Assembly (NCBI RefSeq): GCF_024139115.2
Contig: NC_085139.1
Span: forward strand, 17,765,284 to 17,829,283
Origin: Armigeres subalbatus
Taxonomy: Eukaryota > Arthropoda > Insecta > Diptera > Culicidae
Length of the DNA: 64,000 bases
Reading direction: 5' to 3'
The notes under the pieces are model-generated. The model was given only the letters and a program-made list of their open reading frames with translations. It ran no database searches and was not told the DNA's origin. Below are positions 1-10,039 of the stretch, in pieces. How positions within the stretch are numbered: the first letter of the stretch is position 1; the number at the start of each line of letters is the position of its first letter. Both the position numbers and the translations under genes were made by a program.

Positions 1-150
1 GTTTTTTTGTTTCGACCTTTTGTCCCTTCGACCTTTTGTCCCTTCGACCTTTTGACCCTTCGACCTTTTGTCCTTTCGACCTTTTGACCCTTCGACCTTT
101 TGTCCTTTCGACCTTTTGACCTTCAACCTTTTGACCTTCGACCTTTTGTC
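1..150. repeat. Minisatellite, 'ttcgaccttttgtcc' units
   Basis: About ten imperfect 14-17 bp units alternate between 'cgaccttttgtcc' and 'cgaccttttgac'. The same motif returns at 57,660-57,842 in this orientation, and at 55,540-55,600 and 56,090-56,275 in reverse complement. Here it borders the 3' end of a LINE remnant, exactly as in the duplicate at the right of the window. Confidence 0.9.
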
Positions 151-1870
151 CTACAACCGGCGGAAGCGTATGCTTATGTTGACAAGCTCACAACGTGGTA
201 TACAAGTCAAGATGTCGTCCGCGTAGACGAAGATGTAGATATTGTTGGGGAAACCATTGAAGACCCCATTCGTGGCAACCAGAAACAGGGCTACTGCCAG
301 AACAGACCCCTGCGGGACCCCAGTATCCTCTGGGAAGGTTCTAGAGGCGGAATTGACGATAATGACCCGGAAGGACCGCCCGGTAAGGAAGTTCTGCACA
401 AAAGCTAGGATGTTACCAGTGTATCCCTAGTCCACCATCTGCTTGAGCACTAGCGAGGTCAAAGTCAAAATATCCAGGGAAACTAGATCGACGTGTTTCC
501 CTTAATCTCCTAATCCGGCAAAGTACGAACTTGCCCCTTACCCCGGGCGAAAGGCGTGTTGGCGTTGGCGTTTGTCAGCTTTTCACGCAGCCTACGGTTA
601 ACCAACCTCTCGACGATCTTTGATACACAGGAGGTCAACGAGATAGGCCGGAAACCAGCGGCGTCCCGGGAGAAGATACTGTTTTTAGGTATCGGAATAG
701 AGTGGCTGAGGCTCCACTCATCGGGAAAAATTTGATTGGTCCAGGCTTGATTTACCAGGTCGAGGAATACTATTTTAATGGTAGGGATCGAAGGAAGATA
801 CGAAGGAAAAGCGAAGGAAAGCTCGGCGAACGAAAAGGGCTGGTTTATTGGGGAACTTAGCCAATCCGACGGGACTAGAAAGTTCTGCAGCGTCAGGGCC
901 CTGGTGGCTATGAGCCTTTGAAAATCGGCAGGGTAGCCACTTACTGATGCGAGTGATGCAAAGTACTTCCCGAGTGCATTGGCCACATCATCCGGCGGAT
1001 CGGAAATATTACGGTCTTGCGAGTTGATGTGGATGGGGGAAGATCTACGCTTGCCACTAAGCGCATTGACTTTCCCCCACAGTTCGGGGGTGGATTGGGC
1101 CGAATTGATGGAGTCAAGGAAGTCTTCCCACTACTTCTTTTTAACGTCTTGGATGACCATTCGGCACTCATAGTGTTTTTGTTATTAGTTTTCCAAAGCA
1201 CTTACTTCTCTCTGGTGCCCAGAGGGAAGCCTCCGGAACGCTCGTAGGGCTTTCCTTCTGGCTTTAACAGCTCAACGCGTTTTTTACGACCTCCAACGAA
1301 GGGCTTCGCGTTCTGGCCGACAACTGGTGTGAAGTATGGATAGAGCAGCGGCGTTGAGAACGATCTTGGAGAAGTCGGGAAGCGTAAGCGGGGTAGTGTG
1401 CTCCAATGCGTGTCGAATGCTGCTATCAAAGGACTCCCAGTCGGCGGCATCATAACGCCATCGCGGCCTCTTAGTAGTGGTAGGAGGAGAGGCTTTGGCA
1501 GTTACCTGAATTGGAAAATGGTTGCTCCCATAGAGGTCGGAGGCAACCTCCCAATTTAACATGGAAAAGAGGGGATGGCTGATGGGGGTCACATCGATAG
1601 CGGTGGCCGAAAGGCCATTAAAAAGGTGGCTGAACCATCGTTTAGGAGAACTAGATCTGCCTCCTCGAAAGCTTCGAGTAGGGTAACACCACGGGGGTAC
1701 GACCTTGTACCTCCCCAGGTCGGGTGGTGGGCGTTCATATCTCCCAAAAGAAGAAGGGGAAACGGGGTTTCACTGATGATGTCACTCACCTTATATTTGA
1801 TGGCGGGAAGCGTTGGTAGAAATTCCAGATCATTTAGAAATTGTGCACTTTCAAATGCGTATATTTTTTA
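151..1870 (-). pseudogene. I-clade LINE ORF2 remnant (endonuclease, linker, RT), copy A
   Basis: Read on the minus strand, this is the middle of a non-LTR retrotransposon pol. Near 1,790-1,590 there is an APE-type endonuclease with GDMNAHHPTWGG, then a GSNHFPI segment where the family normally has SDH, so the catalytic Asp codon reads Asn. An I-type linker 'PRWRYDAADWESF' follows around 1,450. At 990-510 comes reverse transcriptase with FRPISLTSCVSKIVERL, and at 399-151 the later RT block GVPQGSVL then FVYADDIL, which holds the catalytic YADD. The reading frame shifts several times and no 3' UTR or poly-A is seen; the copy runs straight into the minisatellite. The linker and RT style fit the I/Loa/Outcast group; the exact clade is inference. 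A second copy lies at 57,845-59,545. Confidence 0.85.
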
Positions 1871-1951
1871 AACTTTTTATTTGACCGAAATACTTTCTAA
1901 GAACGGAACAAATGTTATATTATTTTATTTCATATGAATAACTAAAACGAA

Positions 1952-2107
1952 TCATGCATCGTTATTTCGATGAAATTCTCGCATTTTCCTGTTGATGCCG
2001 CTTGTCAGTCGGCGCACAACTTCTTCAGTCATGATTTTGGCTGGCTGATTCCACCAATTCTTCATTCTGCCTATGTCAGTGAAGACTGCTCTCTTCATTT
2101 CCAGTTT
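1952..2107 (-). other. Candidate terminal coding exon, 51 codons, unidentified
   Basis: On the minus strand a good splice acceptor ('gattaccaaccag', just above 2,107) is followed by 51 open codons and a stop at 1,952-1,954. The peptide is basic and contains MKNWWNQPAKIM and RKMREFHRNNDA. A run 'aaataaaataatat' follows downstream and could act as a polyadenylation signal. The duplicate at 59,625-59,780 has exactly the same length, stop and acceptor position although the flanking DNA carries indels. I do not recognise the protein. It could be the last exon of a host gene fragment or part of a mobile element. Confidence 0.35.
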
Positions 2108-2239
2108 CTGGTTGGTAATCACCCATTTGATGGATTTAACACTTTTGGAATCTATCTTTACTATCTAGCACTTCCTTGCTATAATTGCGGCTGGCTAAAA
2201 CGAAAATGGACCATCATGGGGCTGAATGAAGGGTAAAAT

Positions 2240-3040
2240 CCGGTTTTTGACGCAAATGGATTTTTCCGGACTGTGCACAATTATTTTTCTTTTCTCTCCC
2301 TGCATGGTGAATATCTTGAAACCACGTCAGTTATAAATTTCGACAAAAAATTAGACTAAAGAGATCTGTTTACAAATAATAAAACGCTGTGAAAACTTAC
2401 CACTCAGAACGCCAGTATCTCTGAAGTGCCTCAATTCAGTATAATAAGAATGCTACCTCAGTGACGGACTCCAACGACTGGGAGGTCTTCACGAAACTGA
2501 AGGACGTCAAAGAAGATCTCCCGGAGGATCCCTATCGGAATGCCGGATATTTGTACCTTGCAAATCCAATTGTATTTTGTAGGGAGCGATCCATTGGGAC
2601 TGGTGAGATGCGGTTGACCTGCTGGAGGGCCATATCCAGGGCGAACTATCGTTTGTCAAAAGTTCCATGATGGGCAGGTTGTTCCAAAAGCCGACAAAGT
2701 TTGGCCTCTAGTGGAAGCGTAGGGGTCGGAAAAGAGGCAGAAGTGTTTCCTAGATCCGTACCCGAGGTAGGTGAGGACCATGATGACGTTCAGTTGTGTT
2801 GTGCTAATCAGAAAGGAAGAGAGCGCTTTGGTAGTCGGAGTGGATATCCACGAAAGGGTACTGTTGCAGACAGGAGTGTTTTGGGTGGACGATCCTGGGT
2901 GATCTCTAGACAGTGCTGACGTAAGGAGCTGGATTGGATTTGGTGACATGCTGGCAGTGGTAGGACTTATCACTCGGGTTAGAGTGCTTGAGGAGCCTTC
3001 AAATCAAATAGACAATACGAACAAACCAACTTTTATTACT
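2240..3040 (-). other. Unresolved duplicated segment, possible minus-strand coding remnant
   Basis: This segment is duplicated at about 60,045-60,830. On the minus strand a 105-codon Ser/Thr-rich stretch (2,973-2,656) and several shorter open pieces can be read. They share phrases with the duplicate (KALSSFLISTTQLN and SLSSFLISTTQLN) but jump frame between the copies. A candidate splice donor 'gtaagttttcac' lies near 2,400 on the minus strand. I recognise no domain. It may be the 5' part of the LINE or an unrelated gene fragment. Confidence 0.3.
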
Positions 3041-3059
3041 TTTATTATTCAACTATTAT

Positions 3060-3900
3060 ACGAAGCATGCCTGAATACTTTGCTGAAGAAGGTACGTTTC
3101 TGGCGCGTCTACAAAAAATTTTATAACGCTTCGAAGATGGATTGTTCAAACCGTGTGCTAGAAATCAATATTTCTGCCAGCACTATCAGAGATAATGTGA
3201 CCAGAAAGCGTCCTGCGAAACGCGGGATGCCTATCTGGAGTGCGTCATTGGCTTAAAAATAAATCCTCCAAAAATGCATTTCGCATAGATTTTGGCCCAA
3301 AAAAATTATAAAAATATTTGTAAGGCTGTATAAATTGAAATAAATTTGTAAACCGCCATCGGGGGTGACAATGGGTCTGGCGGGTGAGAATGGGTCATCG
3401 CTCTCACCGGCAGCCTGGAGGTCGTAGAGCAAAATCGTTCAAATAGGTCTCTTATATTTTAGTCTTCTTGCCCTCGGATACATTCAATCCATTCTACAAG
3501 CATTCTAAGTAGTTGAAACAGTGACCCATTTGACCCATTGTCACCCCCGACGACGGAACCAAAATTGAAAAATGCAGCGTCCAGCGAAACGCGGGACGTC
3601 TGATTCAGAAAGCAAACCCCTTTTTCCATCTTGTCCAGATTTTTACATTGATGATTGATTCCGAATAACTCCAATTAGCTCCCCAGCCCTATTAGATAAA
3701 TTTTAGTATAGCAATCAGCTAAGTTATTGGTCCACGTAGTTCTGCAGTGCTGGCAGAATAAACTATTTTTTTGCATATGGTTGAAACAATCAAACTTCGA
3801 AGCGTTATAACTTTTTTTGCGGACGATCCGGCACCGTATCTTCTTCAGTAAAGTTCTTCTCGATTCTTTGGGTTAGACTTAAATGCAATGTGCCACATAT
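3060..3900. mobile_element. Foldback element, copy 1 (split by a MITE)
   Basis: The left arm at about 3,065-3,190 ('actttgctgaagaaggtac ... ataacgcttcgaag ... ttctgccagcact') reappears as an imperfect reverse complement at about 3,730-3,900. The arms are about 130-170 bp and frame a spacer that holds a separate MITE. Two relatives lie at 6,531-7,330 and 62,260-62,990. There is no coding capacity, so it is a non-autonomous hairpin-type element. Compared with its duplicate, the outer part of the left arm is missing here. Confidence 0.75.
3353..3556. mobile_element. 204-bp MITE with 18-bp perfect terminal inverted repeats
   Basis: 'cgggggtgacaatgggtc' at 3,360-3,377 is matched by its exact reverse complement at 3,532-3,549, and the similarity extends outward with two mismatches to about 3,353 and 3,556. 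The duplicate near 62,630-62,640 lacks the whole block and reads directly 'gtaaaccaaagttg'. That is an empty site, and it implies a target duplication of 2-4 bp (AA or AACC; the boundary is ambiguous). The transposase family is not known. Confidence 0.88.
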
Positions 3901-4059
3901 AAGCAATAATTGAGACAAACATTATTTAAAAAGAACAATCAAATTTAAATGTTTCCTGATTTTACGAATATTTAAAAATTGATCATCTGATGAGCTTCGT
4001 TGATGTCTACCTCCAACATGTCATAATTGAGAACGAAATTCTAGATAGGAACTGATTCA

Positions 4060-5874
4060 TTAGATAATGATTGATGACGTTACTGAATGCAATAATTTGT
4101 TTTTCCATGTGGAAATCGCCAACTCTCCAATGAACACCAAACCACTAAAGGTCAATCCTATCCCTATAGCGATCCATGCCGGCAGCATGTCACCAAACTC
4201 CAGATTGTCGTCGAACAGTGCGAACTGCGAATTCCTCCGTCGCAGCAGACCAATTTGGTACGCAGAGTATTTTCTGCGCTCTTCATGATGCCACTTTGAC
4301 AGCAATCCAGCCTCGAAAAAAACCCGTTGGGTGTAGTAAAACATCTCCATTAGAGAATCGAAGTACGGCATCAAATAAAGACAAACGGACATTCCATTGT
4401 TTTCATCCAGAATGTAGTAAGCAGGTTGTTGTTTTTTGAAATCATAATTCACGGGCATGTGTATGCGATACTCCAAGTTGTCCAATGTGCCGTAATATGC
4501 ATTCTTGAAGTCCATGTTACCTACCCTGATATTCGATGTGTCCACTAGCATTCCGCTAAATCTCTCGTCTTTGAAAAGGCCTATCTTTTCCACCTTATGT
4601 GCTGCCAATTTTAACCCCGAATCAATCAGCTCCTGGATCGTTTCAATTTTCTTTACCGTAGGCTTATCGATCATGAAGGAAATTATTCTTGTTTCATAGG
4701 CATTGATCATCAGAAAGAAAAATACAATCATCGAAAACAGAATCATTCGCTCCTTCCTAGAAGCCTGATGCAGATTGTAACTCTCGAAGCCGCACAGGAC
4801 AAGGAGTGTGGGATTATTCTTGAAAAGATTGGGATTGAAAACATTGAAAAGTTCAGCTACTATGACGATCAAAACAAGCACAATCCAGGCGGTCAACGTG
4901 AAAGGCCAAATGAACATCTCGAAGACGTTAATTATCCTCGGCATAGGAATGGCAAAGACGCTCATGGCTGGTATTATTTCGAAAAGCGACCGATGCATGT
5001 TGGATGAGATCGAGGATAGGGTAAAGCAATCCAGTGATATGATGACAGCCCCCGTTGATAAGAAATTGTAGTAGCAGTCAGTTATCGCCCCAAGTGTGGG
5101 ATCGCATGTAGTCTTCACGCGTTTTGCGGTGGCGTTGATATAACGTGCCGTTTCATTCATCCAGGCCACGTGTTTGTCATGTATTTGGGAAGTGCTACTG
5201 TAGGTGATATATCTTCCTTCCATGTTAAAGAGTATGTTTTTGAACAAATCTCTAGGATGCACATATTCTAAATATTCTCCACGTGTTGCATGGAATCCAA
5301 CCCGAATGAATATCATATTAACGGATTCAATCAAAATTATTTGGGTAAAGTGAGTGGACACGAAAAAATATTTCAGTGACACGAACACTGGATAGGTACA
5401 ACAATCATTCTCGAATAATATCATTATCCTCGTATTGGGATTGGTCTCATACTGATCTGTGTGAAATTCACCCTTTTCAGCGTGAGCATTTATCACAACA
5501 AGGGACGGCGTCCACGGGAATCCACGTTTATGGGTCAGAAGGGCCGAATTGTTGATCACGTATATGGCGATGTTATCGAGCCGTGGTGACTTGATTAGGT
5601 CTTCGAAATCCTCATCGAAGGGAGCTCCGTCGCTGACGTCAAGAAAAACGCACGAAAATTGTCCAATCTGACGCGCCGCCAGGTACTCGATGGCGGTAAG
5701 TGTGTAGTTTTGCACTTTGGGGGATATAACCGAAAGCGCAGGCGTTCTCAGAAGCAGGAGAATGAAGAACACTGGTCCGGATGGTAACATGATTGATAGC
5801 ATTGTGGGTAGTGTGCGGTGTAGACCTGCGAGAATTTCCGCACTAATAGATCTTTTAAAATTGATGAAATGCAC
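4060..5874 (-). CDS. Divergent ionotropic receptor (IR), intact, intronless
   Basis: This is a 604-residue ligand-gated ion channel subunit of the insect ionotropic receptor family, a variant iGluR used for chemosensation in the dendritic membrane of sensory neurons. Residues 25-50 form a hydrophobic signal sequence; Met25 or Met29 (about 5,802 or 5,790) are plausible alternative starts. Membrane segments lie at about 318-345 (M1), 376-401 (M3, with NAYETRIISFM in the place of the iGluR SYTANLAAF motif) and 562-586 (M4). A short pore region lies at 346-375, and the S2 half of the ligand-binding domain at 402-561 contains a typical 'EAGLLSKWHH' stretch. The N-terminal half is divergent and lacks a clear amino-terminal domain, as in tuning IRs. 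Length and layout are normal. A frame-broken paralogue is at 51,880-53,610 and a near-identical partial copy at 63,132-64,000. The ligand is unknown, and the subfamily (IR7-like or gustatory) is inference. Confidence 0.9.
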   Translation of the reverse strand: MHFINFKRSISAEILAGLHRTLPTMLSIMLPSGPVFFILLLLRTPALSVISPKVQNYTLTAIEYLAARQIGQFSCVFLDVSDGAPFDEDFEDLIKSPRLDNIAIYVINNSALLTHKRGFPWTPSLVVINAHAEKGEFHTDQYETNPNTRIMILFENDCCTYPVFVSLKYFFVSTHFTQIILIESVNMIFIRVGFHATRGEYLEYVHPRDLFKNILFNMEGRYITYSSTSQIHDKHVAWMNETARYINATAKRVKTTCDPTLGAITDCYYNFLSTGAVIISLDCFTLSSISSNMHRSLFEIIPAMSVFAIPMPRIINVFEMFIWPFTLTAWIVLVLIVIVAELFNVFNPNLFKNNPTLLVLCGFESYNLHQASRKERMILFSMIVFFFLMINAYETRIISFMIDKPTVKKIETIQELIDSGLKLAAHKVEKIGLFKDERFSGMLVDTSNIRVGNMDFKNAYYGTLDNLEYRIHMPVNYDFKKQQPAYYILDENNGMSVCLYLMPYFDSLMEMFYYTQRVFFEAGLLSKWHHEERRKYSAYQIGLLRRRNSQFALFDDNLEFGDMLPAWIAIGIGLTFSGLVFIGELAISTWKNKLLHSVTSSIII

Positions 5875-6530
5875 GATGTGATATCAGGTTTACGATAGGC
5901 GATGCTTACATATAATATAACTTATGGAAAGTAAATCAAATAATATTGAGCAATCCCACGTACAACGAATAATTCAGCACTTGGAGATAATACTTAATAA
6001 ATATGAAATGGCGACGTACCTATTTCTGTGCTACCGGAAAATAATGCACCTTGCATAGACGCTTGACAAATCTGGCGTGAGGAGCGTAAGCGTGTGATGA
6101 GTTATGTCGATCTGATGCTATGTGAATAGCGTGAAAGGTAGATTATCATTCGAACTTAAGTCCGTTGAGTAAGAGTCTATTTTAATAGCCATGTGGGAAA
6201 TTCTTCTTCTAAATCATTTCCCCGTTACGAAGGAATACCTTAACGGAGTCAATCTGTTCATATCATCAGGCTCAGTGGCAACGAAGCTGGTAATAACATT
6301 TTCACTCATCCAAGAATCTGTGGAGTACCCACCACAGTGAGCTGTCTCTGACCGCGTTATATACAGAAATTCTGGAGTGGTGGACCTTTTTCCTCGAGCG
6401 ACTCGTGGAAATAAGAATGAAATGATTTGGAACTTGTTGGATCGTGCGATTGTTTTACCCGTCGGTGCGGTTGATACACGTGTAGTCTTTCACAGTTTGC
6501 GAAGGTAAATGTATCGCGTTTGAAATTTAC
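5875..6530. other. Upstream region of the receptor, no gene seen
   Basis: This AT-rich stretch lies 5' of the receptor start. I see no long open frame, RNA gene or repeat with clear ends. An AT-rich 'tacatataatataac' lies about 40 bp upstream of the ATG and could contribute to a promoter, but nothing decisive is visible. Confidence 0.4.
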
Positions 6531-7330
6531 ATGAAAATTATTATGGGAAAACATACTTTTCTGCATTTCTGCTCCAAGCGTTTTCAATTCATCGTCAATC
6601 ACGTGACACAATACGTTTGCAAATAGTCTGAAAGATGCCGAAATACTTTGCTGAAAAAGTCATGCTGCTGGAACGTCTATAAACAATGTTATAACGCTCC
6701 AAAGATTGATTGTTCGATTCGTATGGAAGAAATCAATGTTTCTGCCAGCACTTCCGGGCAGGCTATTGTTGTTTGTGTTTTTATAATGAGAAATGATTCT
6801 GTATAACTCAAATTAGTGTCCCAGTCCTATAATAGGGACACGGCAGGTATTTCCGTCCATCGTCATAGGGGCTAAAACCAACGAAAGCAACGTACATTTG
6901 CTAAAACTCCACTATAGCAGAAAGTTTCTCCTGAGCTTACGATTTGGTACGTATGAGTTTTACAAAAAAGCGTCTCTTTTATTGGTTTTCGAGACTATGA
7001 CGAACAGACGAAAATACCTACCGTGTCCCTATCAATAATTTTGAAATACTACTCAGTTAAATTATTGGTCCATGTAATTCGGCAGTGCTGGCAGAATAAT
7101 CGATTTTTTGCATATGGTTTGAACAACCAATCTTCGAAGGATTTTAATATTTTTTTTGTGGACACTCCAGTAACGTACCTCGTTCAACAAAGTTTTTCGG
7201 CATCCTTCGGGTTATACTTTAACACAATGTGCCACTTGGTTTACGATGAACTGAAACCTCTAGAAGTTGTTTGGGTCCCCAAATGGTATCGAAAAGTCAT
7301 TGATTTGAAAAACAATGACCATGATGACCC
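6531..7330. mobile_element. Foldback element, copy 2
   Basis: The left arm (about 6,540-6,780) and the inverted right arm (about 7,040-7,270) share 'gatgccgaaa.actttg.tgaa', 'cttcgaagatt', 'ttctgccagcact' and a stretch ending near a 'gtgacacaat' or 'gtggcacattg' motif. It is homologous to the elements at 3,060-3,900 and 62,260-62,990. The spacer carries a nested TA-flanked MITE. The open frames inside are by-products of the arms. Confidence 0.75.
6835..7029. mobile_element. 195-bp MITE with TA target duplication, nested in foldback copy 2
   Basis: The ends are 'gggacacggcaggtat' and the matching inverted end at 7,029; about 22 bp pair with two mismatches. TA dinucleotides at 6,833-6,834 and 7,030-7,031 flank it, as expected for Tc1/mariner-type non-autonomous elements. 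The related foldback copies at about 3,690 and 62,765 lack it and serve as empty sites. It has no coding capacity. Confidence 0.85.
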
Positions 7331-7926
7331 ACTCTAATATATATGGTAGGATCGCGCGTTTCTATTGCTCTTGGCTCTGGTCGAGACAAATGCGGAGTTC
7401 GTGATTGAACGTTAATCGCGTGGGACGCGGTCGAAAAGTGAAGCAATTAGTTCGTAATTTAACGTGTTACATATTGAGTGCGGATCATCCGAGTATTAGT
7501 TTTAATCGGACGCATAGCGAAGTATTAATTAAATCGGACGCATAGCGAATGATCGTATTTCGATTAGCACACAAAACATTAGCGCGATCCAAGATATTTC
7601 GCTTTGCTCTGTTTTGTTCGAAAAGTACATCAATTCATGAGCGTTTGTATTTGCATTTCACGTAATCCCCTCCCATAGATCGCATCACTCACCAGATAAA
7701 ATATCCTATACAACTAATACCACATCCCAAGACAATCGTGGAGATGCAGACTAACAACCCTTCCTTTCCTATATGACCGTAAAGACGTGGCCGGCGCCGT
7801 TATTGACTTAAAATACGTGAGCTTCTGAACTGTGTACATTGAGAATGAATAGCGAATCCTATGCTGAATTCACATGGCTCTCTGTTCAATTTCAAAAGTT
7901 CTAGTCAATCGCGGAGTAGCATGTAA
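7331..7926. repeat. Dispersed mosquito-type repeat, non-coding
   Basis: There is no convincing open frame. A short direct repeat 'taatcggacgcatagcgaa' occurs at about 7,502 and, with one base difference, at 7,534. The block 'cccatagatcgcatca ... ccagataaa.tatcct' at 7,670-7,720 recurs at 9,226-9,290, so this is a dispersed repeat family. I recall similar sequence from mosquito genomes but cannot name the family. Confidence 0.5.
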
Positions 7927-8765
7927 TTAGTGGAAAATGAGAAATGTGCAGTCAGTGGCGAGAAGTGAGTGGTGAAAAGTGAGAAATGATAGTTGCGAAG
8001 TGAGTAGTAGAATGCGAGTAGTGAAATAAACAGAAGCAATGAGTGAGAAATGAGAGATGATAATTGGGATGTGAGAAGCGAGATATTGAGTGATGAGAAG
8101 TGAGTAGAGAGATATTAGACAGAAAGAAGTAGGGAAATAGAAGAAGGAATGAGAAAAAAGGAAAGAGGAAAGAAAAAGAATCATGTTTCTTACTTCTTCT
8201 TCCCCGCCCTTACATTTCACTTTATCCCACTCATTTCTCACAACTGAGTTTTCACTCCTTATTTATCACTTCTCACTACTTACTTCTCTCTTCGCGCATT
8301 TAGCTTCTCACCTCTTTCCACTACTCTCTGCTCACTCCACACTACAAACTATTCATTTCCAACCTCGCACTTTTCACATCTCATTTTTCACTTTTCACTT
8401 CTCTTTTCTCACTTATAACTTCCGATATCTATTTTCTAACTTTTCACTTCTCACTAATACTTCGCATTACGAATTTCTCACTTCTAGCTTCTTATTTCTT
8501 ATCTCTAATTTTTCACTTCCCATCACTCACTTTTCACTTGTTACTTCGCACTTTTCATTTTCCATTTCTCACTTCTCATTTCTCCCTTCACATTTCCCAC
8601 TTTCAATTTTTCACTTCTCGTTTCTCTCTATTTCTCACTTCTCATTTTTCACTTTTCACTTCTCACTTATTTATATTTCACTTCCAATTTCTCATTTCTC
8701 ATTTATCACTCTCCACTTCTAAGTGAGATATTCACTTTTCATTTCTCACTACTCACTTCTAAAGG
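7927..8765. repeat. Low-complexity 'tttctcactt' repeat with a strand switch at about 8,180
   Basis: From 7,927 to about 8,180 the plus strand is purine-rich with units like 'gagaaatgagaagtgag'. From 8,180 to 8,765 it becomes pyrimidine-rich with the complementary 'tttctcacttctca' units of about 10 bp. The 179-codon open frame inside (8,183-8,722) is a by-product of the repeat and not a gene. Confidence 0.85.
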
Positions 8766-8779
8766 TGTCCGAAAATCGT

Positions 8780-9345
8780 GAAAAGTGAAAAATTTCATAG
8801 CCAGGGCCGGCTTTAGCCGGAAGGAAGCCCCGGGGCCGACAGCTTGTGGTCGCCCCAAAATGTACAAAAAAGGTTGGTTTTGGTACGTAAGATTTGTGGG
8901 GGTTCGGGGCCACGGCCCCTCCGGCACCCTTCTAAATCCGGCGACGGCAGTAGCCATCGAGCAAGTAAGTGCAGTGCGTGTTTCAGTCGTCGGGAAAATT
9001 ATAAAATATCTATTTCGTGTTCGGTGGCTCATCCGCAAGTATTGCGTTTGCTTCGGTCGAGATAAGTGCGATCTACAATTGTTTGCAGTAGCTATCGGGC
9101 AAGTAAGTACAGAGTACTGCGCGCCCGTTCGGTCGTCAAAAACGTTCCTCTTCCGTTTTCGTATGCCACCGGGCATGCATGGTTTATCATTTTTCTCGTG
9201 GCGGGACAGCAAATTAGTGTTATTTCCCATCCCATAGATCGCATCATATACCAAAGTGAATCCAGATAAATTATCCTTTGTAACTAAAACGATATCCTAT
9301 CCCGGTCATAATGCTCATTCTCATGCTCATATGACCTATTTGGCC
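8780..9345. repeat. Dispersed repeat with a 138-bp internal tandem duplication
   Basis: 'gcagtagccatcgagcaagtaagt' at 8,947 is repeated with changes at 9,085, giving a period of 138 bp. The 3' part (9,226-9,345) repeats sequence from 7,670-7,790. Overlapping open frames on both strands (about 150-170 codons) have biased composition and no domain, so I treat them as chance. Confidence 0.6.
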
Positions 9346-9926
9346 AAATGATCTTTTCGGTCAAATGACAAGTTCGGCTGTATGGCCTAAAGTGAATTTG
9401 TTCGTTTGTTGTGTTTGCTCATATTTTCTATGGGCCGCAGAACGATCGCGCGATTATCGAAAAGCTTATTTCTGTTTTGCGCGTGTGAGTAGATTACTTC
9501 GACATAGCTTCGTACCACACAATTATTTAGTCACTTACCAAGGCAAGTTCCTATAGATTACCTTCTCATTTAGCCAACTCTCCGTATCTGGTAGCAATGA
9601 GTGTCAAACTAATTTTTCTCCCTTAATCCTACACAGAAAAAATAATGAAAACTAATCAGCGCGTAAAAAATAAAGACGTAGAAAATTACACTATTCTGAG
9701 CGTACATGAATCTTTTCCAACATCCTCGCCCTAGATGTATGCAATTTACATAGTATTATGATACTTATTCGTATAAAAAGTGACATAATGCAATATAAAT
9801 TGCAGACATTCAGGCGATAATATAATTTAAATTTACGCTTCTTTTGGCATTCCCTTTATGTGCATTACTTTCGTGTAAATTTCAACAACTTTTTCTATCT
9901 GTTTATTATTGTTATCGGCTTATTTT
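9346..9926. other. Non-coding interval with a 'ggccaaatgatc / ggtcaaatgac' motif
   Basis: At 9,330-9,390 short repeats of the type 'tttggccaaatgatc', 'cggtcaaatgac' and 'cggctgtatggcc' resemble the degenerate minisatellite at 31,860-33,430. Nothing else is recognised. Confidence 0.4.
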
Positions 9927-10035
9927 AGTTAGGCTACTTGAACATGTAAATTTCAACGCAATACTGCTTCCAGAGCAGTTCGGTTTTGGGCAGGGACATT
10001 CCACCGAACAACAGCTTAAAAGGATAGTGAACTGA
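9927..10035 (+). pseudogene. LINE reverse transcriptase fragment (jockey-like)
   Basis: A 36-residue stretch reads VRLLEHVNFNAILLPEQFGF followed by GQGHSTEQQLKRIVN. This is the RT block where many non-LTR elements carry 'QFGFR.GHST..QL.R'; the Arg is Gly here. Both ends are cut, and flanking DNA shows no further pol sequence. It is a short relic. Confidence 0.75.
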
Positions 10036-10039
10036 TATT

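Noticed and set aside
4067..5071. Plus-strand frames across the receptor
   Set aside because: They are antisense to the intact receptor, which has clear family features.
8183..8722. 179-codon plus-strand frame resembling a membrane protein
   Set aside because: It is the translation of 'tttctcacttctca' simple repeats.
8739..9254. Opposed 171- and 150-codon frames
   Set aside because: No recognisable domain, and the region carries a 138-bp tandem duplication of a dispersed repeat.
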